From contig OZ038455.1 in assembly GCA_964036195.1 (NCBI GenBank), positions 7,333,855 through 7,397,854 of the forward strand: DNA of 64,000 nt. The letters are read 5' to 3'. A program made the position numbers and the translations under genes. This DNA is from Sphaerolaimus hirsutus. Taxonomy: Eukaryota > Nematoda > Chromadorea > Monhysterida > Sphaerolaimidae. Within the stretch, counting starts at the first letter, position 1, and each line of letters starts with the position of its first letter. Below the pieces are notes generated by a model. That model was not told the origin of the DNA and did no database searches. It saw nothing but the letters and a program-made list of their open reading frames with translations. Positions 51,614 through 63,160 of this stretch are shown piece after piece.

Positions 51614-52730
51614 CTCCATTTAAACGTTGTTAAAAGTTTTGAACTTTTTTAAAGTAAATGTAAACGTAAAGTGAGTAAAAGACTTTTTTCTTGCAGAAAA
51701 CAGGGAAAACGTAAAATGGGTATTTTTCTCACAGAAAATGTAAAAGTGGGTATTTTTTCTCACAAAAAGAACGTAAAAATTTGTGTGTTTTTTCTATTTT
51801 TACTCTGAACTACATCAAAGATGTGTGTTTTTTCTCTCCTGATAAGTATTTATTAGGAAAATGTCATGGTTGTCACTTTCTGTCTGGCAAAATGACATTT
51901 TCTGTCCCCTTAAAATCCGTTTTCTGTATGTTTATGTTTCAAAAAGTGTGCGAGTATGTGAGTACCGGTATTTGTAAGAGCATTTTTACAATGGGAAAGA
52001 CACCACCCCACAAATTTTTAGACAACCAAATGCAATAATAATTCACGGAAAGTAAACTGTCATGTGTTATGTAAATTAAATTTAAATAAATCCCCTCAGG
52101 TATTTTTGCGGCTTTTCGTAGCCTACGAGGCCTGCACGGCGTGCGCGGCCATGCAGTGAGCTGCGCAGTTTCCCGACAGAGCACTGCACAGCAAGATCGA
52201 CCCTGCTACACTGGCAGACCGAGTTTACCATGTTATTAGCGGTTGTAGTGCTCTGCACAATTTCGTTTCCTTATCCCCCACTAATTTGTTATTTTTAATG
52301 TGCGCCAATTCAGTTTAGGTAAAATTAGCTAAGTTATGTCTAGTTCAAATATAAACTACATTCCACGTGGCACAAGGTGAGAGGGGAATTTCACATTTTT
52401 CACTTAAAATGCTGCGGCGCGGCGTGTGGACGCCTTTGAAGTCGTTGGCACACTGTTGTGACTTTCTGGGTGGCCGAATGCACATTCCACCCTTTACTTA
52501 TCTTTGGGCAGAGGCAGAGCCTGACGACTGATAGGTAGGTGGCGACCGGAAGCCAGGAACAATGAATTTCACAAAAAATACCAAAAATAAATACTGTTCC
52601 GAGTTCCTCCCCATGTTGACTAGATTGTTGTGCGTCATCTAGTATCGGTGGGTGGAAGGAACAGCTTCTGATAACGCCCCAAGTGACAAGTTGCAGTCCA
52701 AAAAAATACTTTTCCACCACCCCAGTATAA
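51614..52730. other. Gene-free stretch with a hAT array fragment
   Basis: ACGTTGTTAAAAGTTTTGAAC with GTAAACGTAAAG words (51626-51790) is a one-sided piece of the CAGAGTTG family. From 52100 the sequence is less repetitive and moderately GC-rich, leading into the candidate exons at 52740. Confidence 0.35.
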
Positions 52731-52739
52731 ATATCCCAT

Positions 52740-52949
52740 CACGCTCGGAAGGGTGTGGCCATTGGGCTGAAACCTTTCTCACGGGCGCGAGCCGACCGGA
52801 TAGTCACAATAGTGGGTCGCGAAGTTGAGGGTGATAAGCATTTCGTGCCCGCGAGCATTCCGTTAGCTACTGTAATTTATGAATACAAAACCCCCGTGCA
52901 AAGTTCCCACGTGACATGTAGAAAATACTGTATATATTGTTTCACGCCA
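52740..52949 (+). CDS. Candidate exon with Cys pair, unrecognised (possibly SET/MYND-like)
   Basis: An open plus-strand frame without ATG, preceded by a pyrimidine-rich CCACCCCAG. Reads ..VTIVGREVEGDKHFVPASIP, LATVIYEYKTPVQSS.., CRKYCIYCFTP, then CCA|GTGTCT. The pattern (..GDKHFVPASIPLATVIYEYKTP.. then Cys pair) loosely resembles the start of SMYD proteins, where a MYND finger follows. This is only a resemblance. TATAAATA at 52726-52733 could instead mark a promoter. Confidence 0.35.
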
Positions 52950-53640
52950 GTGTCTTTCATTTCCACGAGCTTAATAATTCGCATTTATTAGTAGTAGATT
53001 GTAAGCTTGTATTAAGTGTTTAATTACCTGTTAGCTTGATTTCCTATGATAATTCGTGATGTCGTATTCGCTTTTAGCCATATTTCTTCCATTCCCGTCC
53101 TTTTGTAAATATGCAGTGCACTGCGCTATTACCTGTCCTAGATTATATTGGATTAAGTAGGGATTTGTAGGTAATTATGGAAGTAGATAATTGTCATACC
53201 AAGTAAGCTATCAGCTAGCACATTAAGCCCCATGTCGCATGAAGCCTTTTTAATTGTTGCTATTAGCCGTTCTCAATTATTACCGCACATTTTGTTATCT
53301 TAATTAGTTACGCTTCTATGAGCATTTGTACCTTACGATTTTATTAAGTGCTTACATCAGAGCTTATGTGATTTAGAAGTGATTCTGTACATTCCCGACA
53401 TTATGCCTTTTTAGCTTTTTATTCACGTCAATTATGGTAGTTTCATTAGCCTTATAAGTAGCTGAAATTGTTGTTTTTTTTCACCAATATTTCAACTTGT
53501 GACAAAAATTGACTTTGCTTCTACTCTGCCGCTAGTCTTCTTCCATCGCCCTAAAAAATAAACTCTCTTCTCAACCCCAACTTGGACCCCCTTTCTGTAT
53601 TGGCACTAAGTACTAACTGTTTTTCACAAAGTTTGCTAAT
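52950..53640. other. Possible intron, gene-free
   Basis: AT-rich and not visibly repetitive; lies between the two cysteine-containing blocks. Confidence 0.35.
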
Positions 53641-53649
53641 TAACAAACC

Positions 53650-53785
53650 GCTCTAATTACTGCGATGCTTGTGCTAAGTGTAGGCGCTGTGCGTGCTGCG
53701 GGAAACGGAACAGCGTGGACCCTGAGTGGTTCACTGCATGTTCTGCAAAAATATTGTCTTCGGACACGTTTCCTTAAAATTTACA
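53650..53785 (+). CDS. Cysteine-rich candidate exon
   Basis: Plus-strand frame NYCDACAKCRRCACCGKRNS followed by VDPEWFTACSAKIL.. up to TAA. Seven Cys in a short span suggest a zinc-binding module. If joined to the exon at 52740-52949 the order of Cys pairs recalls a MYND finger, but the usual His is absent. Borders are not clear. Confidence 0.3.
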
Positions 53786-53859
53786 CACACATTTATAACC
53801 TGGACCTCCGGGCCCAGTGCAGTGCACACCAGCGGCAAGCGGCCGGTGAAGTAGAGTGA

Positions 53860-54926
53860 GAGGGAAGATAGTGCGGTAAAAATGCTCTGAATCGTGTAGC
53901 CAAAAAAACAGCTGAATACACAGATTCATGACATATTTTTTTCAGGAGAAAACGTAAACGTATTTACGCAGTACGCGAGTATACATATTTATAGAGTAAA
54001 CGTAAATACGTTTGAACAACTAAGCATTTAAAGCACATTTTCCTTTGATAAGCATACTTATTTTTGACTTCTAGGCGAATCAAGGGGAAATACCGACTCC
54101 ACAATGTGGTGCATATAATCAGGTAAATAACTCCGCAACTTTGGTTGTGGATTCAATCAGCTAAAAAATTCCGCAGAGTAGCGGAAGATTGAGTCATGCC
54201 GCGGAAGATTCGTCTGAGAGTAGGGTATCAATTTGTCCCAACGTAAAGTATGGGCAAGGTGCTCTGACTAAATCGATGGTATAGATTTAGTCAGGATACA
54301 GCGGTCAAAGCGTATGTGCCCCAATGCGGTGTGGCCATGTGCACTTGAACAACTTCAAACTTCAAAGAAAGTGACACGCATAAGAAAACACGGATAATCA
54401 TCTTATGAAATGATTTGTTATGCCAACAACTGGATTAGTAAATACTCGAACTTGAACAAATAACTCAAAACATTGATTAATTTTTCACTGACATTTTATT
54501 TTACATTTCACCTAGCAAGTTGTAAATACCGGATGGCGCATGTCAGGCGGATGGTTTCAATTGGCTCCCAACATGTAAATTTTGAATAAAAACTGCTCAA
54601 ATTTGGTATTGTGGTAGGTAAAAGTACCCCATTTGTTGTGTTAAGTGCACTGTTTCATATATATGGCAACATTTCATGTCGGAACGTGAAGAAAAGTCTG
54701 ACGTGTTAGACAAATCTTCCCATCTGTTACTCAAGTGATGCACTTGAAAGTAAGTACCTCCTTGACTCAATACGCGAGTTACTCAATCCATACCTGCGCT
54801 GACTGAATTGCCCGCACAGTTACTCAATCTACCGTTTACTCAGCCCACCATTTCCCTGACTCAATTAATTAGCTGATTGAATCCGCGACTTACTCAAAAC
54901 ATAGTGGGTCAATCAAGAGAATTGAC
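53860..54926. other. Gene-free stretch
   Basis: A hAT array fragment (53945-54025, AAACGTAAACGTATTTACGC..TTTGAACAACTAAGC). A 48-base block at about 54074-54121 bounded by CTTCTAG and GTAAAT looks exon-like but is too short to interpret. Confidence 0.3.
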
Positions 54927-56156
54927 TAGTGATGTTAAAAGCACCGGGAAAAATGGCACCGCACCGCACCGGCACCTCTCCCATGGCATGAAAAGGGCAC
55001 CTGGCACCCTGGGGCACCGGCCAAAAAATGGCACCGCACCGCACCGGCACCGGTGCCATTCTGAAAAAAATGGCACCGGCACCGAAGGGCACCGGCCGGT
55101 TGCCGGTGCTAGAACCGAAAGGCACCGCACCGGGTCAAATTTTGCAAAAGAATATGGCAATTAAAAACGGTCAATATACGCAGCTCTGTGCAATAAACGA
55201 GGTTCTGCCAAGATAACGTTCCATTCTATTGTAAATTAGCTGATCATAATGCTGTTTGGGTTCAGGCTTCCAATGTTTCTGTTTCCTGAAATAGTCGCGT
55301 CGTCCCAAAAGAAGGGGTCTAAAAACATGGTTGTTTTACACGGCCGATCTCACCAATCGACTTTGAAGCTAAATAACTCGGCCATATCTTTACAGATCTG
55401 GACTATTGAAAACTTAACTGAAACAAATGATTGGTGCAGTCTGTAGACTCCATTTTTTAGATCGGGTCTTTGGTGCTCAAATTCCGTTATCCGATTGAAC
55501 TCGGTTTTTCAACACGAAAAAATGATAGCATGTTCCAAAATTTTTATTTTTCGTGTTAAAAAGCGAGTCAAATCAGGATGACAAGTTTAATCATCACTAA
55601 ACCAACTTCAAACATTGAATCTACACCTTGTGCCTATAATTTTATGTGTTCAGCGGTCAAAATCGACCCAGAAATGACTGTGTTATTGAGTTTCAAACTT
55701 GATCTGCCATGTGAAATCACAACATTTTTATAGACCGCTTGATCTCAGGACTGAGCGATTACAACATGTAGGAATCACCCTTATCCGACCCAAAATCCAT
55801 GATTTAAGTTTGTAAATGTTTTAAAAATGGCACTAAAAAGGCTCTCGCAGGCACGTTTCATTGCATTACTTCTTAAGTGTACACACGCACATCCTGAATA
55901 GTGACAGATTTCAAAGCCTGAAAATCCTGCCGGTGCCTTTCTCGGTGCCCCACTTTTTCCGGCTGGTGCCAGCACCGAAGGGCACCAGCAAAAATTGGCA
56001 CCGCACCGCACCGGCACCGGTGCTATTCTGCAAAAAATGGCACCGGCACCGGCAGGGCACCACTGAAAATTGCATGGGCACCGCACCAGCACCGGTGCTG
56101 GTGCCTTTCGGTGCCCAGCACCGGGGCACCGGTGCCCCGGTGCCTTTACATCACTA
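54927..56156. mobile_element. hAT-like element with GGCACC subterminal arrays
   Basis: The left end TAGTGATGTTAAAAGCACCGG and right end ..CCGGTGCCTTTACATCACTA are inverted; GAATTGAC is duplicated (54919-54926 and 56157-56164). Arrays of GGCACCGCACCGGCACC fill 54945-55135 and 55920-56150. The 800-base centre is single-copy in this window and has no recognised gene. The terminal TAGTGATGTAAA is shared with the GGCGCC family. Confidence 0.88.
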
Positions 56157-56164
56157 GAATTGAC

Positions 56165-56823
56165 AACACAACGGAAACAAATTCGCAACTTTGCAAATCC
56201 GTGCCAAAAAATCGAACAGCATGTTTCTAGTGAAAGGAAGTTATGAATGAAAACTCCGGCGGAAGCGGTCCCTATAAATACGTTAGTGTAGTTTGGTGTA
56301 ATATTTAAAAATAGCATAGGTATATAACAAATCACGACCATAATCGATATGTTTACCTACTATTCGGACGTCTCAAATAACTTGGTTTTAGCGCTAATGA
56401 ATATTGATAGTGCAGGGGCGGGAAAAAAATTGCCAAAAAGTGCCAAAAGCGCCAAAACACCATTGGCCCTACACACACTAGTTTTCACCGTGACTGATGT
56501 GAAAACTGAAATGGCCACATGGCGACATCCAGCCTACTCTTATTTTATGCTATATGTGTTTTAGTTTTCAAATTTTCAAAGCTTAACTTTCATAATTTAA
56601 ATTCTAATTTAAATTAAATTAAATCATTCAACCATGTTCGTTAATTTGCATTTGAAAAAATTTCAGTTTTCACACGAAGTCACGGTGAAAACTAGTGTGT
56701 GTAGGCACATCCGAACAGTTGCCATAAGTAGACAGAAAAAATACCTAGATACTAGATAGGGAAGGGATTACGGGGAAAAATCGCCAAAGCGCCAATGTCG
56801 CTACAATAATTGGCACTATTAAG
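56165..56823. other. Gene-free stretch
   Basis: Contains a small inverted pair of ACACACACTAGTTTTCACCGTGA type words (56470-56495 and 56680-56705) around AT-rich sequence, probably a MITE of about 240 bases. Confidence 0.4.
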
Positions 56824-57290
56824 CATAGTTGTTAAAACGTATTTACTTTTACTCACAAAATACGTATACTCGAGTACTCGAGTAAATACGTTTACGTTTC
56901 CTCTACAAGAGTAACAGTACTCGCTTTTACGTATACATTTTGAAAGTGCTCGAGTACAGAAAACGCATTTTAGATAGTCTTTTAGGGCTAAAATAGGGAA
57001 AAATAGTTGAAAATGTGTTGATAATCACGTAAGTATCCAAAAATTGCTGAATATAGGCAAAAAAGTATGAAGTGATTTTAAGCGAAATTAAGGGCGAAAT
57101 TGTGAGCGAAATTGTGGGTGAAATTTCTCCAAAATACTCACTTTTACGTTTTCCAGAACAAAAAGTACGTTTACACACACGTTTACCTACTCATGAGAAA
57201 AGCAAAAAATTTATACCTTACTTTTTCTGTACTCAAGGAGTGAGCAAAAAATGAATACTTTGAAAAAGTTTAGTACTTTTAACAACTCTG
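56824..57290. mobile_element. hAT-like element with TTTACTC arrays
   Basis: The left end CATAGTTGTTAAAACG and right end ..CTTTTAACAACTCTG. The flanking octamers CTATTAAG and CTATTCTG agree at six positions. The centre carries GCGAAATTG tandem words. Confidence 0.65.
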
Positions 57291-57804
57291 CTATTCTGCT
57301 AAGTCTGCTAAATAATGCCATTAAGAAAGGGCGCTGCGCCTGAAAATGGGACGCCATGGAAACATTCAAATGAATACAGGACAGGACCACAGTAATGATG
57401 CGAATAGTGCCAAGATTTTGGCGCCGAGCACCATTAGGTACACTTTTTGCTTTGAAGCTTGCGCCAGACGCATTTCTACTGGGGGTACTGGGCGCGACGG
57501 AAAAAAATAGCCAAGCGGCAATAGCGCCATGGCAAAAACGCCAGAGCCGCGGCGCTCTTCCATTACTAGACCACAGTAAAAGCGTGAATGAGCCAATTTG
57601 GCGCCATTCAATGCGTTCGACATACAGCATAAAATCTTAACTCGCTGATTTTAAGAATGAACAGCTGACAAAAAAATTACATCAAAATACATCAAAATTT
57701 GAAGAATATCGATATGTCGATAAGGAGAAAAACAAATCGATCAATTTTTATCGGAAAACCCTTCTATTTACACCTTGTCTGTGTATGAATCTGCAGCGTG
57801 TGAC
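57291..57804. other. Gene-free stretch with a worn GGCGCC block
   Basis: Degenerate GGCGCC/GCGCCATGGC words at 57411-57560 mark an old hAT-like fragment. Frames across it on either strand are compositional. Confidence 0.4.
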
Positions 57805-58696
57805 TAGTGATGTAAAGGCACCGGGGCACCGGTGCCCCGGTGCTGGGCACCGAAGGGCACCAGCACCGGTGCTGGTGCGGTGCCCTTGCAATTTTCAGAG
57901 GTGCCCTGCCGGTGCCGGTGCCATTTTTTTCAGAATAGCACCGGTGCCGGTGCGGTGCGGTGCCCTTTTTCGAGGGTGCCTTTAGGTGCTGGCACCGGCC
58001 AGAAAAAGTGGGGCACCGGGAAAGGCACCGGCAGGGTTTCAAGGGCGTGAAATGCGGTTAATTCCAGAACATGTGTGTTCATTTAAAAAGTGACCCAATC
58101 AATTTCATGTTGAACACGTACTCACGGCCACTCTTTCAGTGTGTTATTCTTTCGACAAACATAAAAAAACTACCAATTTTCAACAAAACAATAATTGATT
58201 CTGAGTTGGATAATAATGAAATCGATGTGTCAGAAAGGATCGATATTGTTAAAAATCAAACAAGCGGCCTGGCGCCTGCAAAAGCGCATGGCGCTGGTGC
58301 TGGTGCCAAACAAAAAGCGCCACGACTCTTTTGGCGTCAAGTGCCATTTTGGTGTGGCACTATTGGTGCTCAGCGCCAATGCGGTTTGTGCCAGTCTGCC
58401 CGGGGGTGCCATAGTTTATGGCGCTGGGGGCACCTTTGGCTCTTTCCGCCGATCTCCTGGCACTTTGAATATCACTACACAAAATTTCACCCGGTGCGGT
58501 GCCTTTCGGTGCTCACCGGCAGCCGGCCGGTGCCCCAGGGTGCCGGTGCTATTTTTTCAGAATGGCACCGGTGCCGGTACGGTGCGGTGCCATTTTTTGG
58601 CCGGTGCCCCAGGGTGCCAGAGGTGCCCTTTTCACGCGATGGGAAAGGTGCCGGTGCGGTACGGTGCCATTTTTCCCGGTGCCTTTAACATCACTA
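57805..58696. mobile_element. hAT-like element with GGCACC arrays
   Basis: The left end TAGTGATGTAAAGGCACCGG and right end ..CCGGTGCCTTTAACATCACTA are inverted; CGTGTGAC is duplicated (57797-57804 and 58697-58704). Arrays at 57815-58035 and 58490-58690. The centre includes a GGCGCC-type block (58258-58480), so both array words occur in one element. Confidence 0.88.
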
Positions 58697-58804
58697 CGTG
58701 TGACTTCATTTCCGCAGGTATGACGAAATCACGTGTGGGCGTGACGTGTTTGACTGTAAATAAACTGGAAGTTCGTGTAAACTTTGCAACACAGTTGTTA
58801 AAAT

Positions 58805-59314
58805 CATAGTTGTTAAAACGTTGACTTACTCGTTGTTTAAACGTTAAAATTTACTCGTAAAATGGATCGCCGAGTAAATGCGTTTACGTTTCCTCATACT
58901 CGATTTTACCAAACTTTTTACAGTACTTGAGAGTTCAGAAAACGTATTTCATAATGGCTTTTATGTAGGCAAAGAAGGGAAAAGAGGGACAAAAAGCTGA
59001 AAATATGAGTAAAATAGCCAAAAATGGGTACATAAGCACATAAATATATAGCAAAAATAACTGATAATAGTGAATTTAAAGTGCCACATGAACTAGCGAA
59101 TTTGAAAGTGAAAATGGGAAAAAAGTATTAAATATATGATTTTGTGTGAAAATTGGGAGATGATTTCTCGAAAATACTGAAACATCTTCTGGGGAAAAGT
59201 ATATTACTCACATAAAAAATTAGATGACTTTTTCTGTACTCAGGTGATGAGTTAAAAGAAATACTTTATGTTTACATATACTTGTAAAAAGTTTGGTACT
59301 TTTAACAACTATGG
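58805..59314. mobile_element. hAT-like element with TTTACTC arrays
   Basis: The left end CATAGTTGTTAAAACG and right end ..CTTTTAACAACTATG are exact inverses over the first 14 bases. Subterminal GAGTAAATGCGTTTACG words; target duplication unclear. Confidence 0.65.
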
Positions 59315-59813
59315 TGAACATGTATTTACATTGACTTGCAAAAAACATATATTTACACGAGTACTGGGTAAATACATTTACATTTCAAGCATAACACATA
59401 AACCCTCAGACATTATCTAAATATTGACATGTACAGCATAACCAGTCTCTGGAAGGGGATGAGTACCGTATGTCCTCGAATAAGACCCCCAGAGATTTTT
59501 TCATCATAGTTTATGAGGGAGAATTATTCAAGGGGAGGAGTTATCTGAGGTGAGAGTTATTTTGTCCTCAGAATTTCATTATTCGGTTAGTAGAAACTAT
59601 AACAATTTTTGCTTTTCTGATGTAGGCTAATATTCCTTAGGCTCTATTTCACAAACTGCACTGCATTCGCACGCCATTTTTTCAGTCTGTCTGAATAGGT
59701 ACATTTATAGGGTTTTTTTTTTAATTTTACCCAACATCTGTTCCACCTATAACAGAATGGGAATTTTACGGGTGCATGAAAATTCTTTTTACATTTACAT
59801 ATACCGTATTTCC
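59315..59813. other. Gene-free stretch
   Basis: A one-sided TACCGTA left end (59464-59580, TACCGTATGTCCTCGAATAAG) and AT-rich sequence. Confidence 0.35.
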
Positions 59814-60088
59814 TCGAATTACCCCCCCCCCCGGGGGTTTATTTTTTCAGAGTGAAAATTTTGAGGGAAAAACGTGAAAAATGCAACAATAACCACCATT
59901 TATAAGTTTTTACAGCCTTATATAAGGATGTAGATGGTATAAACGATGTTCTAACGTAACACAGTAAGTGTTTTGAACGTCTGTTATGCATTTCCCGGAC
60001 CACAAATTCATAGTGCCCATTTTGAGGGGGGTATTTCGAGGGGGGGGGGGTATTTCGAGGGGGGGGGGTATTTCGAGGAAATACGGTA
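59814..60088. mobile_element. TACCGTA-type element
   Basis: TACCGTATTTCCTCGAATTAC and ..TATTTCGAGGAAATACGGTA are inverted. Three G tracts of eight or more near the right end. Confidence 0.72.
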
Positions 60089-60122
60089 GGTACTTGAAGA
60101 GCACCACAGCGGAAAAAATACG

Positions 60123-60461
60123 TCAAGCATCAATCACGCACATTTCAAAAAACGCCTCAGGGAGCCACATAAAAATATAACAGAAAATTTTTTTTTTAAA
60201 GGCCAGTGCCGCCATGGTTATTTGACGAGGTCGGGGATACCCCTTATATGACGTTGGCAGCTGGCCAAAACAGTTTTTGCATACAACGGTTTGTATTTCG
60301 CAAATCGCAATTGACGATGACGAACCGACGCGGCATGCTAGTGTGTAGGCCGCCATTAGCGTCCATTTGCGGTCGCTAAAGTGCATTCCACAGGTATTAT
60401 CTGTGACTCGGACATGTATTTCACTCTCGTTTGTACAATATGAGAACATATCCAAATACAA
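60123..60461 (-). pseudogene. Decayed coding relic, paralogous to 14840-15150
   Basis: A 112-codon minus-strand frame, ..MFSYCTNESEIHVRVTDNTC.., ..FSDRKWTLMAAYTLACRVGS... Shared with the 15-kb copy in both nucleotide and protein sequence, including the upstream GPRPSLY stretch. Better preserved than that copy. No confident family; a link to self-synthesising transposon capsid-associated proteins is only a guess. Confidence 0.4.
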
Positions 60462-60686
60462 ACTTGGGCGTGGGCCAACTTCACATATACATGCCCACTA
60501 ATCATTATCCTTATTTCAGTGTCAGCAATCACTGCTCCCGTTTGGTGCTTTGATCATCATGATGTCATCGTTAACAATTGTTCCAGTTGTTAAACATTGC
60601 TCCAGAAAAAAACGATTCCAGGAAAGAAACATATGTTGGGTTTACTCGACTCTGCCTTTTTCTTATAAATATTTTGCTTTTTGTTT

Positions 60687-60716
60687 CGGTACGGTACGGT
60701 ACGGTACGGTACGGTA
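60687..60716. repeat. (GGTAC)n short tandem repeat
   Basis: Five or six GGTAC units in TCGGTACGGTACGGTACGG.. directly before a hAT element. Confidence 0.9.
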
Positions 60717-60721
60717 TCCGT

Positions 60722-61200
60722 CAGAGTTGTTAAAATACCAAACTTTTTTAAAGTAGGCGTTAACGTAAAGTATTTCTTTTTTAGTCACCTCCAGAGCACA
60801 GCAAACATAAGGTACCTTTTTTACTTTTACTCATTAGTAAACGTTAGTAAACGTACTTTTTTATCCAGAAAATGTAAAGCTGAGTATTTTTGAAAAATTT
60901 CACACAAATTGTCACCCAAAATCGTTAACTTTTTGTCTGTGTTCAGCAATTTTTGGCTATTTATGTGCTCTTATACACATTTTTGACGATTTTTCCCCAT
61001 GTTTAGCCTATTCTCTCAGTTTTTCATGTAAAAGACTATATAAAGGTCTATCTGAAATACATTTTCTACAGTTGAGTACTTTCACAAGTAGACGTAAAAG
61101 CGAGTACAGGTACTTTTTTCTGAGGAAACGTAAACGTATTTACTCAGTACGCGAGTATACGTATTTTTCGAGTATAAGTAAATACATTTTAACAACTATG
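60722..61200. mobile_element. hAT-like element with GTAAACGTA arrays
   Basis: The left end CAGAGTTGTTAAAATACC and right end ..CATTTTAACAACTATG. The flanking octamers GTATCCGT and GTATCCAC agree at six positions. The arrays resemble 9505-10038 closely, including the centre (TTTTTGGC..CCTATTCTCTC). Confidence 0.72.
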
Positions 61201-61923
61201 GTATCCACTTGCGCCATATCGATTGAGACATAAGTAATTCTGGGAGCATACTTTGCGGTCAGCCAAGTGTAATTAAATTTTATGTTTCAGTTATATGTGA
61301 AGCAGTAGGTAATCGCATCCTCAGCTTATAGTGTCTGGACCTGGAGTTTATAGTGTCTGGTCTGGTCAACACCAACAATCGAGTTTTTTGCCGATTGTGC
61401 TACAAGTGCTTCATTAATGCAGTTCATTTTCTTGAATAAATTTCCACATTTGAATTAATCATCAAAATTGAAATACCATAAGTTCAAACATAAACAAACT
61501 GAACTGGAAACTACCATAAACAGAAATAGTTACTACCAAATTTCTTCCAATACTAATGTAGAAGTTTTATTTTATTTTATTTTATTGAAATTCTTTTGAA
61601 GGCTGATGTTCTATTTTTTCATGAGTGTAAATAGAGCCAAACCCGCTGTTCTATTGGAGGTGCTGTTCAATTTGAGGGATGGCATTATATTAGAAGAAAT
61701 ATGGCTTCTAGGAAAATACTATATTCAAATTAATAATTAGTGACAGAACACTGTAAAGCTGTACACACAGAAAAAAATTTACCCATCTAGCCGTTTTTAC
61801 CACCAATCATAGCCAGATACAGAGTGGAAATGGTAAAGCGAATCTACAGACAAGGCAGCCAAACAAAAATGTCAAACAGAAACAAAAAATGAGATTACCA
61901 GATGATGCAGACCCAAAAATCAC
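61201..61923. other. Gene-free stretch
   Basis: AT-rich; TTTTATTTTATTTTATTG tract near 61568 and a TTAGAAGAAATATGG end (about 61690) of the TTCTTCTAA sub-type. No exon beyond the coiled-coil frame that follows. Confidence 0.35.
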
Positions 61924-62424
61924 TCATTTAGCACCCTTTTGCATCTCAGCAAATCTACTTTTGCCATGAGAAATCGCAGTTTCAATACTGTCCAATTCCC
62001 TCTGCACATATTGATCATCATTGGCTACCTGGTGCATTACCCCATGTGCAGCTTCGTCACGTGCCATTTTGTCATGTTGCATTTCGTCACTATCACACAA
62101 ATCCCTCTCTAAAAGTTGCACCTCTGCCTGTTTTGTAGAGAGTTGTTTCTGCAATTGTCCTATACGTTGCTGCGCGGCCCTTTTTGCTTGCTGAATGCTG
62201 AATTTCGGCTCGCACGATTCCAGACGGTCGATTTCGGCCCGGATTTGACGTTTTCTTTCAGTGAGACTGGCGATTTCTTTTTGGATGGATATGGGGTCGG
62301 TTGGTTCACCTGCGGGAGTTGTTATTTTGGTGTCAAATATTTTTATTTTTTGTGAACCAGCTAATAATCTTTGCCAACAATCGACATTTTTTCGTGTTGT
62401 TTTTAACGATGGCAAACCCTCCAA
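61924..62424 (-). CDS. Coiled-coil protein fragment, 5' end replaced by a hAT element
   Basis: 166 codons on the minus strand. The first seven codons (MEGLPSL) lie inside the hAT element at 62404-63433, so the true start is not here; original coding begins ..KTTRKNVDCWQRLLAGSQKI. Heptad-rich helices follow (..IQKEIASLTERKRQIRAEID.., ..QRIGQLQKQLSTKQAEVQLL..) and the frame ends ..RFAEMQKGAK. No family recognised. Length and composition support real coding ancestry. Confidence 0.5.
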   Translation of the reverse strand: MEGLPSLKTTRKNVDCWQRLLAGSQKIKIFDTKITTPAGEPTDPISIQKEIASLTERKRQIRAEIDRLESCEPKFSIQQAKRAAQQRIGQLQKQLSTKQAEVQLLERDLCDSDEMQHDKMARDEAAHGVMHQVANDDQYVQRELDSIETAISHGKSRFAEMQKGAK

Positions 62425-62766
62425 AAAAAAGTATTTAAATTTTTAAGTGTTTTTTCCAAAATGAATTTTCGAATTTTCGAATTTTTCCTGACATTAATTT
62501 TCGAATTTCGAATTTAATTTTTGAATTTTTGAATTTTCGAATCTTTTTTGGCAATTTTCGAATTTTTTGGGCTATTTTTCGAATTTTTTCAAATAATTTT
62601 CAAATTTTTTTGGGAAAATATTGAATCTGAAGCTTTAAACGCAGAATTGGGACTGTTTTGGAAGTGGGTGACACACTGAGTGTACTCAGTGCATACAGTG
62701 CTGACTTCACAAGATACGGGTACTTCTCAAACCAATACTCGAAACCACTCTTATACTCCAGCGACA

Positions 62767-62930
62767 TTACACCTTACAATGAAATCTACCATACCCCATC
62801 TGAATAAAAGGACAAACATCACATTTTTTAATTATATTTATCAAATTGCTTTGATAAATATGATGAATTTTTTTTAATTTTGGTTCTTTTATTCAGATGG
62901 GATATGGTAGATCTCAATGTAAGGTGTTAT
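62767..62930. mobile_element. MITE with 42-bp inverted repeats
   Basis: ACACCTTACAATGAAATCTACC.. at the left is mirrored at the right (..GGTAGATCTCAATGTAAGGTGT), extending through CATCTGAATAAAAG. AT-rich centre with TTTATCAAA/TTTGATAAA. Confidence 0.7.
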
Positions 62931-62994
62931 GTGGCTGGAGTATCTCTTTGATCACATCCCTTTTACTTATAAATATGTGCAGTTCCTTTGGGCA

Positions 62995-63160
62995 GTCCCA
63001 GACACCTGTAAAATGCTCTGTGAAATGTCAAGTGTTATGCACATTGTCTAAAGTCATGGAAATGCTGTGGAAAATTTCAAATATGTTAGCCATTTTCAAG
63101 GGCATTTTCATAACTTTTGACACTTGCAAGACATTTCACATTATACATTTCAATGTTTTT
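62995..63160. repeat. CTGTAAA foldback
   Basis: Left arm CAGTCCCAGACACCTGTAAAATG; the right arm is worn (..CATTTTCATAACTTTTGACAC). Same family as 6281-6465. Confidence 0.5.

Noticed and set aside
52726..52733. TATAAATA as a confident promoter
   Set aside because: It overlaps a pyrimidine-rich CCACCCCAG that could be a splice acceptor, and AT-rich DNA makes the motif common; left as a possibility only.
54877..58809. Long Cys/Pro-rich frames in GGCACC arrays
   Set aside because: Same artefact: CACCGG repeats translate as APAPV/HRHRC in several frames and both strands.
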